NCBI GenBank assembly: GCA_900169235.1
Contig: FWCC01000002.1
Location: 45,026-109,025, forward strand
Length of the DNA: 64,000 nt
Source of the DNA: Zarea fungicola
Taxonomy: Eukaryota > Ascomycota > Sordariomycetes > Hypocreales > Cordycipitaceae
Reading direction: 5' to 3'
Each line of letters starts with the position of its first letter. Position 1 is the stretch's first letter. The translations under genes were made by a program, and so were the position numbers. The notes under the pieces were generated by a model. That model searched no databases and was not told the DNA's origin. It saw only the letters and a program-made list of their open reading frames with translations. Positions 58,664 through 64,000 of this stretch are shown in pieces.

Positions 58664-59601
58664 ATGGGTTCTCAGCCGGACTACAGCCAACCGCCTCAGC
58701 AGGTCTCCTTTGCGGGTTTCCTTTGGGATATGGATGGTACTATTATTGACTCTACACCTGCAATTGTCAAGCACTGGCACTCGTACGCTTTCTCCCGCTC
58801 CCCAAGTCTTTCTGTCGTTCTCGTACAGCTCGCCGCAACCTTTCATCTCCCATGAACACATGACTGAAACAGTTCGATAGAATAGGAAAAGAAATCGGCG
58901 TTGACGGAGATGTTATTCTCAAGACTTCCCATGGTCGACGCAGCATTGATATTCTCCGTGATCTCGCTCCTGAAAAGGCGAACTGGGAGTGTAGGTTTTC
59001 TCCTTGCTCATTCCCGTCGCATCTTAGTCCCCGTTTACCACGGTCTCCTTTTTTCGCATCGTCATAAATTTATAAACTTCACATCTACAAATTAAACTGA
59101 CAAATATACTTAGATGTTGCCAAGGTCGAGGGCCAGCTCCCCATCCTCTACTCCAGCCTCGCCACGGAGATTCCTGGCGCACGCTCTCTTCTCGACAGCA
59201 TGGTCGAGAACGCCGCTCCTTGGGCCATTGTCACCTCGGGCACCGAGCCTCTGGTTCACGGCTGGCTCAGTCGCCTCAACCTCGCCATCCCCGCGAACCT
59301 CGTCACCGCCGAGTCCGTCCTCCACGGCAAACCCGACCCGACCTGCTACCGCATGGGCCTTGAGAAGCTCAACCTGACCGATGTGGCTGATGATGTCCTC
59401 GTCCTCGAGGACAGCCCCGCGGGTATCAAGGCTGGCAAGGATGCCGGATGCAAGGTCATCGGTCTGGTTACTAGCCATACTGTGGAGCAGGTCGCGGCCG
59501 CAAAGCCAGACTGGGTTGTCAAGGATTTGACATCTGTAACAGTGGTGGCGACGGAAGGTACCAGGGTGGTCATTGAGATTAAGGATGCGCTGAGGCTGTA
59601 A
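58664..59601 (+). CDS. HAD-superfamily phosphatase, glycerol-3-phosphatase (Gpp1/2) type
   Basis: Exons 58664-58782, 58881-58990 and 59114-59601 give 238 aa. HAD motifs are in order: motif I DMDGTIIDS (nucleophile Asp22, acid Asp24), the cap region (IGVDGDVILKTSHGRRSIDI), motif II VTSG, motif III Lys in HGKPDPTCY and motif IV VLEDSPAGI. The cap residues and length match yeast Gpp1/Gpp2 (DL-glycerol-3-phosphatase, glycerol and osmolyte production); 2-deoxyglucose-6-phosphate phosphatases are close relatives, so the substrate is not certain. Intron 1 (58783-58880) has an alternative acceptor at 58872 that would bring a stop; the one used, GATAG|A, rebuilds HSIGKEIG. The last exon is visibly richer in C-ending codons than the flanks. 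Confidence 0.9.
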
Positions 59602-62600
59602 CGTTTATCATGATAGCAAGCACGCACGCAAACCTATAGAAATTTTTTAATTACATGAAACATCATGAAGGATTTCTATTGGAGTATATTTCCTAGACTA
59701 GAAAACACTTTCCGCTACCTGGCCCAAAGTATATGAATAAAGCTACAAATTTGTGACTAGAAGACCCTTGAGAGTTTGCGCAGTAGGGTTATCACCCTTG
59801 GCATGCCCAACTTAAATCCCAGATGTCAGATTGAGCTATCAACCTAGCCAAGGAGCCATGCTGGGGTTGTCTACTAGCCAGGCGTGATACCGGTGCGTTA
59901 CCAGCGGGTAACTAAGTCGTCGAGGCTCTCACAGCGGCCACAAACGAAAAGCCGCAAACTGTTTCGTCGTTGTTTCTTTTCTATACGTCTGTAACCTGCA
60001 CGGGTAGACTAGCCAGTTTTGTTTGGGGTCGTATATCAGCATCAAGCGTTTGAAGCAGCGGCTCCCATCAGAATCCTCTCGTCACCCTATCATAAGTACA
60101 GAACAATTGCAAGTTCGAAGCCTGGTTAGTTGTCTTTGTTGTTACTCCGACCCAGAGGCATAGGAGATAAAGAATAAACGCCCCCGTTATAAGGGCGAAT
60201 AACTGACTCCACAAGGAGGAATATTTAACTTTTACCAGTTGAGGATCATGTATTACAGGGGCGTAGGGAGCAGCCCCTCGTCGGACTCATTTTATACAAT
60301 CTGTCTTCAACGCGCGTTCGTCGCAACGTTGTCTGTCGCGTGTCCAGCGACGCGATTGTCCACGTTCTGAGACAATCGACCGTCATCGAGTCTGGGTCAA
60401 GGGCCCAAATGTCTACAAGGTTATGGATTGTCTTGTTGAAGGAGGGCACCATTGCTACCCCTTGCGTTAGCCAGCTCATACACACCTAGCGTCGCGCGGC
60501 CTGTTTCCCCGGCTGCAGATTTTCTCATGCAGAGCAGGGAAAAGGTACGCGAGACAAAAATGACCAAAACGGGTGAGGGGACAAATTAAACGTGCTACTG
60601 GTGATCGATTTGTTAGAGCTACCAGGGTGCATGTGACCACCCGAGAAAGATGTGAAGGAATCAGAACTCGGGGATCACGATTCTCCCCGGGATTGCGTCC
60701 ATCTGCGGCAGCCCAATACCCTTATGGCGAGGTAACTGAGCCTCTTTGGATGTAAGCAGTGCCACTGTAATTGCGTAACATTTACGATGGGAAGCTTTTA
60801 ATTTCGGTTGCCACGACAAGGAGTTCAAAGCCTAGTTGCCATATTTTACAAGCAAAAACAGGAAAAAGTCACGATACTGTTGCACAGAACCTGGAACACA
60901 GGCGGGGGAGATGAGAGGTGTGCTGTGCGTCGTGTAACCACCTTTTCCACATCTTTCCCCTTCTCGTTTTTTTTTCTTCCTCGTCGTAAGAGTTTACTCT
61001 TCTGAGACCACCAGGAGCGATACGCATCGCATCGGGTGCGCACCAAAGTGATGGAATCGTCCCGAATAAGGTAGCACAAACGGGGCAGGCTCGCTCACCG
61101 CGAAAACGAAAACATGACTGGCGATTAAAAGTCGTTCTCCAAGTGGTTATTATGAAATACACACTGTCTCATCGATAGGCTTGCAATCCTTTCCCGCATC
61201 AAGCTCTCCTCAGTCATTTCGGGAAGCTACTTCATGGAGCCAAAGGAGGTGGTGTCCAGCCTGCAAGGCACCGGAGCATTCAGAGCAGCCGCACTGATAA
61301 ATTCCAAATTATTACAGGTGTTGAGCATGGCTTGGGATCGGCATGTCGTGGCAGTCTGTAATGTGCATGGTGCTGGGGAGGGGGGATTCTTCGCCGGCAC
61401 CAATGGGCTGCATATACTGGCACTTGGGCGGTGCAAAATGAATCCAGAATGGGCGAAATCAATGCACTGGCGGTAGATGATTCCTGACATACCGCCGATC
61501 AAGTTGCAGCCATTTCCCCAACTGCATGGACAAGAGTGGCACTTCGTTGCCTCGCTCAAAAGGTGACTTTGAATTGTCATTGGCGGCATTACGGAGAGCT
61601 GCAAGCCACCGCAAATCATTTGAGCCAGCCATATGTCTTGGGTATCAGCCCACTGGAAAAGGAAAGAAAACCGGCTCAGGTGGGAACAGGGTCGTCCCGA
61701 CAGAGTGGTAACTACGTTAGCCATTTCTACGTGACCACTTCTAGTGTCTGCAGGTTGGTGGCGCAGGGGTGAGCTAGGCCAAGTTGAGGCCCTGTAGGCG
61801 AGAAACCTGAGTCTTATTGATCATTTTAATTTGTATGTAGAATATGCTAAGTAAGTTCTTTCTATGTACTTCAAGATTGTGCACAGGGTATCTGAACCCG
61901 AACCAACCATGAATGCATATAAATACCGATCTGGTAATAGCGTAGCGCAGCATTTGCAGATGGTCTAAAGGCTGTGTAGGTTAGTTTGGCATGTCTGCAA
62001 GGACGAGACCGAAATGAGGCGTCTTGTGTCCTCCACAGCGTCAGACACTTTGCGGCGCTTGCAGAGATTCGCCAATCTTGAATGCCACAACCACTGGATG
62101 CACGAACAGGACTGCAACAGACAGTAACTCATCAACATAGGAGAAAAGAGCTACCGGTGCCCGTCTCGGTGTAGTCGCCCGGGAAGTGGGAAAGGCTTGG
62201 GGGCAAAAAGGGCGTCAAGGTCGCGGGAAGCCCCAGCTGCGTCATCTAGTTGGCGGAAGAGGCTGTGGCTGGCAGGCTGAGAGCTGAGGTCTGCAGGGCT
62301 GTTGAGGTGACTGAACGAGTGCCTGCGACACGGTCGCGGCGACGCCGACACGGCTGATAACAGCTTGCGCCATAGGTGTCGGGCTGGCAGGGTTCGAAGA
62401 AGGTTTCCGCTCACAAATCGTGAGAGTGTGCCATGATGGAAATTAAAGCACAGATTTAGACCCGGGTCGAGGCTCTTGTCAATGCTAGGTGCGTCGTCAG
62501 CTACATTATGTCTCGTTGTGGCAGGCGGGATAGTGTAGCAAATGATTTGCTGGTGAGTGCCGAGCAACCAGAATAATGGCACTGTGAGATCTACGAAAAC

Positions 62601-64000
62601 AACAGAGTATGGTGCGCAAGGAGGTGCGTCGAGGAATAATTACGTAAACCAGATTTACAGTGGCAAGGGAAGCATTAGACGATACATCCAGAATCGAACT
62701 AATAACTACTGTACCTAGTCCTACTCGCTAGCAATGTAGCTTGGCAAGTCGTAAATCCATGTAAGGGAACTCTAGCCATCGATGGTTACCAAGTTGGGCT
62801 GACTGGGACTTGAGAGAGAACAGACTGAGCAATAGCGCAATAACTAGTTAGCAATTCCTCGAAATACACGTCAAACTCGTCTTCTCACGCAAGGCCGGGT
62901 GACGCTTGGGGGGCTGTGGCTAGAATGACCAGCTAGCAAAAGAAGGAAAAAATACTCGAGGCCTTGTTGGCTCGGCTACGCCCATGTCTCCATGGGGGAT
63001 GCCTAGCGGATGTCAGTCTATGCTACATCCCGTTAGAGGGTGAATAACTAGTTGGAGGCAAAAAGGGCATAGTTATGCGCAGCTTGCTCCCGGTGGATTG
63101 GTAAATGGCTTGGGTTGGGCGCCAGGGTCCGGCCGCACTAACATGGATGGTGAGTGTTGTGAGCCTGCCTGCTTGTTTATCATGCCGCCAGGGCTTGTTA
63201 CTTCTTGGTTGGTTGCCTTGCATGAAGCGTGTTCTTTTTTTTCTTCTCCGCCTCTGCCTCTTCACTTTTCGAGTCCCCTTTTGTCCCTTTTTCCGTTGGT
63301 GAGGTCTAGGCCCTCCTCCGTTGCGACGGACGTGGTAGAGCCTGAAGCGGCACTACGAACAGGGTTCACTGCTGCAGTTACACTACTCAGTACGGAGACA
63401 CAAGCTACAGTAGATACAGATATGCCAGTGTGGCTGGCTTGACTCGCGTGATGCAGGACGGATATTGTCGTGCTTTGTAAGTCCATATAGAGCCGGCCCG
63501 AGACATGGTATCTTCCGATGGGCAGCGCAAGGACCACAATAAAGTACCGCAGGAAGACTATGAGGCTGCAGACAGAGACAGCGTGGAACGGGCACAAAGA
63601 AACAACTCCATGTCGTTAGGAGCAGCCACCTCCGACGATGAGGCAGCGTCAACAACGAGACACCCCTCCATCTGTAACAGTACCAGTAACGGGCCGCGGC
63701 ATGAGTAGTTGCCTCAAAAAGAGAAAGATGTCGATATTGCGCGCCATTGTTTCTTTTTTCACAGCTTTTTCTTGCCCTATTGCGGCGGCCCAGATGTTTC
63801 AGGCGGGATGCCTACGCAGCTGAACCTAATAAGAAAGGAAATACTTGTTGTTAGCTTTGTGTGCTCGCTGATAAAATTAGTGCGAGTACCCTGCAGGTGG
63901 CTTTGCCAAAAGCAAATTGCCGGGTGGTGTGTTTTAAAATCTCAAGACCTGTAGTGTTTGAATTCAACGCAGCCACAGTGGCAAGGGGGTGACAAAAAAA
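59602..64000. other. 4.4-kb gene-poor right end of the window
   Basis: I can support no gene here. The longest frames (61227-61724 minus, 165 codons; 62151-62582 minus, 143 codons; 63262-63597 minus, 111 codons; 63098-63442 plus, 114 codons) show no family motif, no splice-linked partner and no codon bias like the confirmed genes. Around 62680-62740 on the minus strand there is a weak T-arm-like string (GTTCGATTCTGGA) but no clover-leaf. A pyrimidine-rich stretch at about 63235-63300 could be a promoter or leader for something beyond the window. A TACGGAG half-match is at 63391. Confidence 0.45.

Noticed and set aside
58871..58880. Alternative acceptor (ACAG) in HAD gene intron 1
   Set aside because: Using it with the GTACGC donor brings an in-frame TAG; the next AG (GATAG) restores the conserved HSIGKEIG.
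61227..61724. 165-codon minus-strand frame
   Set aside because: Cys-containing but with no family motif that I recognise; an equally open plus-strand frame overlaps it. It could be a remnant, but I cannot support a gene.
62151..62582. 143-codon minus-strand frame
   Set aside because: No domain and unusual composition for this genome.
62680..62760. Possible minus-strand tRNA (T-arm-like GTTCGATTCTGG)
   Set aside because: No matching acceptor stem, D arm or A box could be paired around it.

Overview
The window looks like nuclear chromosomal DNA from a filamentous ascomycete, most likely a sordariomycete close to the Hypocreales. The evidence is short spliceosomal introns (mostly 52-153 nt) with GT..AG ends and CTAAC-type branch points, single-gene transcription units on both strands, intergenic gaps of 0.2-4 kb, and protein sequences that read as Pezizomycotina orthologues. 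The order-level placement is my inference from general similarity; no search was run. I see no prokaryotic operons, CRISPR arrays, intact transposons, rRNA genes or convincing tRNA genes.

I can support 22 protein genes, almost all conserved housekeeping genes. I rebuilt the exon structures by hand so that every join keeps frame. From left to right: SNT2 chromatin regulator (+, 2.4-8.4 kb); S9 prolyl-oligopeptidase-family peptidase (+, 9.3-11.4); ENV7/STK16-type kinase (+, 12.2-13.6); AMS1 alpha-mannosidase (-, 13.9-17.3); MSH1 mitochondrial MutS (+, 19.3-22.3); ribosomal stalk protein P0 (-, 22.8-23.9); TRM82 (+, 24.4-26.1); YDJ1/MAS5 Hsp40 (-, 26.8-28.2); CLIP-170-like protein (-, 29.8-32.4); membrane-anchored helical-repeat protein of unknown function (-, 34.3-35.4); NOP14 (+, 35.8-38.6); RRN3 (-, 39.1-41.1); CCAAT-binding subunit NF-YB/HapC (-, 42.2-43.0); prefoldin 2 (-, 45.2-45.8); CMC2 (+, 46.1-46.4); TMEM14 family (-, 46.7-47.1); OST2/DAD1 (+, 47.6-48.3); GRASP/Grh1 (-, 48.5-49.7); TGS1 (+, 50.1-51.0); KEL3/KLHDC4 kelch protein (+, 51.5-53.8); pyroglutamyl-peptidase I family (-, 55.0-56.0); HAD glycerol-phosphatase-type enzyme (+, 58.7-59.6).

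The genes do not form a pathway cluster. Loose themes are ribosome and RNA biogenesis (RRN3, NOP14, P0, TRM82, TGS1), protein folding (YDJ1, prefoldin 2), secretory/vacuolar functions (OST2, Grh1, AMS1, ENV7) and mitochondrial upkeep (MSH1, CMC2). Several pairs share short divergent promoters: P0/TRM82, helical-repeat protein/NOP14, PFD2/CMC2, TMEM14/OST2 and GRH1/TGS1. The final 4.4 kb (59.6-64.0 kb) and the 56.0-58.6 kb gap hold no gene I can support.

I did not find an obviously new biological system. The most interesting points are a strongly over-represented intergenic 9-mer, TACGGAGTA; extreme exon structures (a start-codon-only exon in TMEM14, a 7-nt last exon in P0, a 15-nt first exon and a 935-nt intron in SNT2, a GC-AG intron in GRH1); a frame-neutral acidic cassette exon in KEL3; a possible second N-terminus on the S9 peptidase; and one conserved-looking membrane-anchored protein of unknown function.
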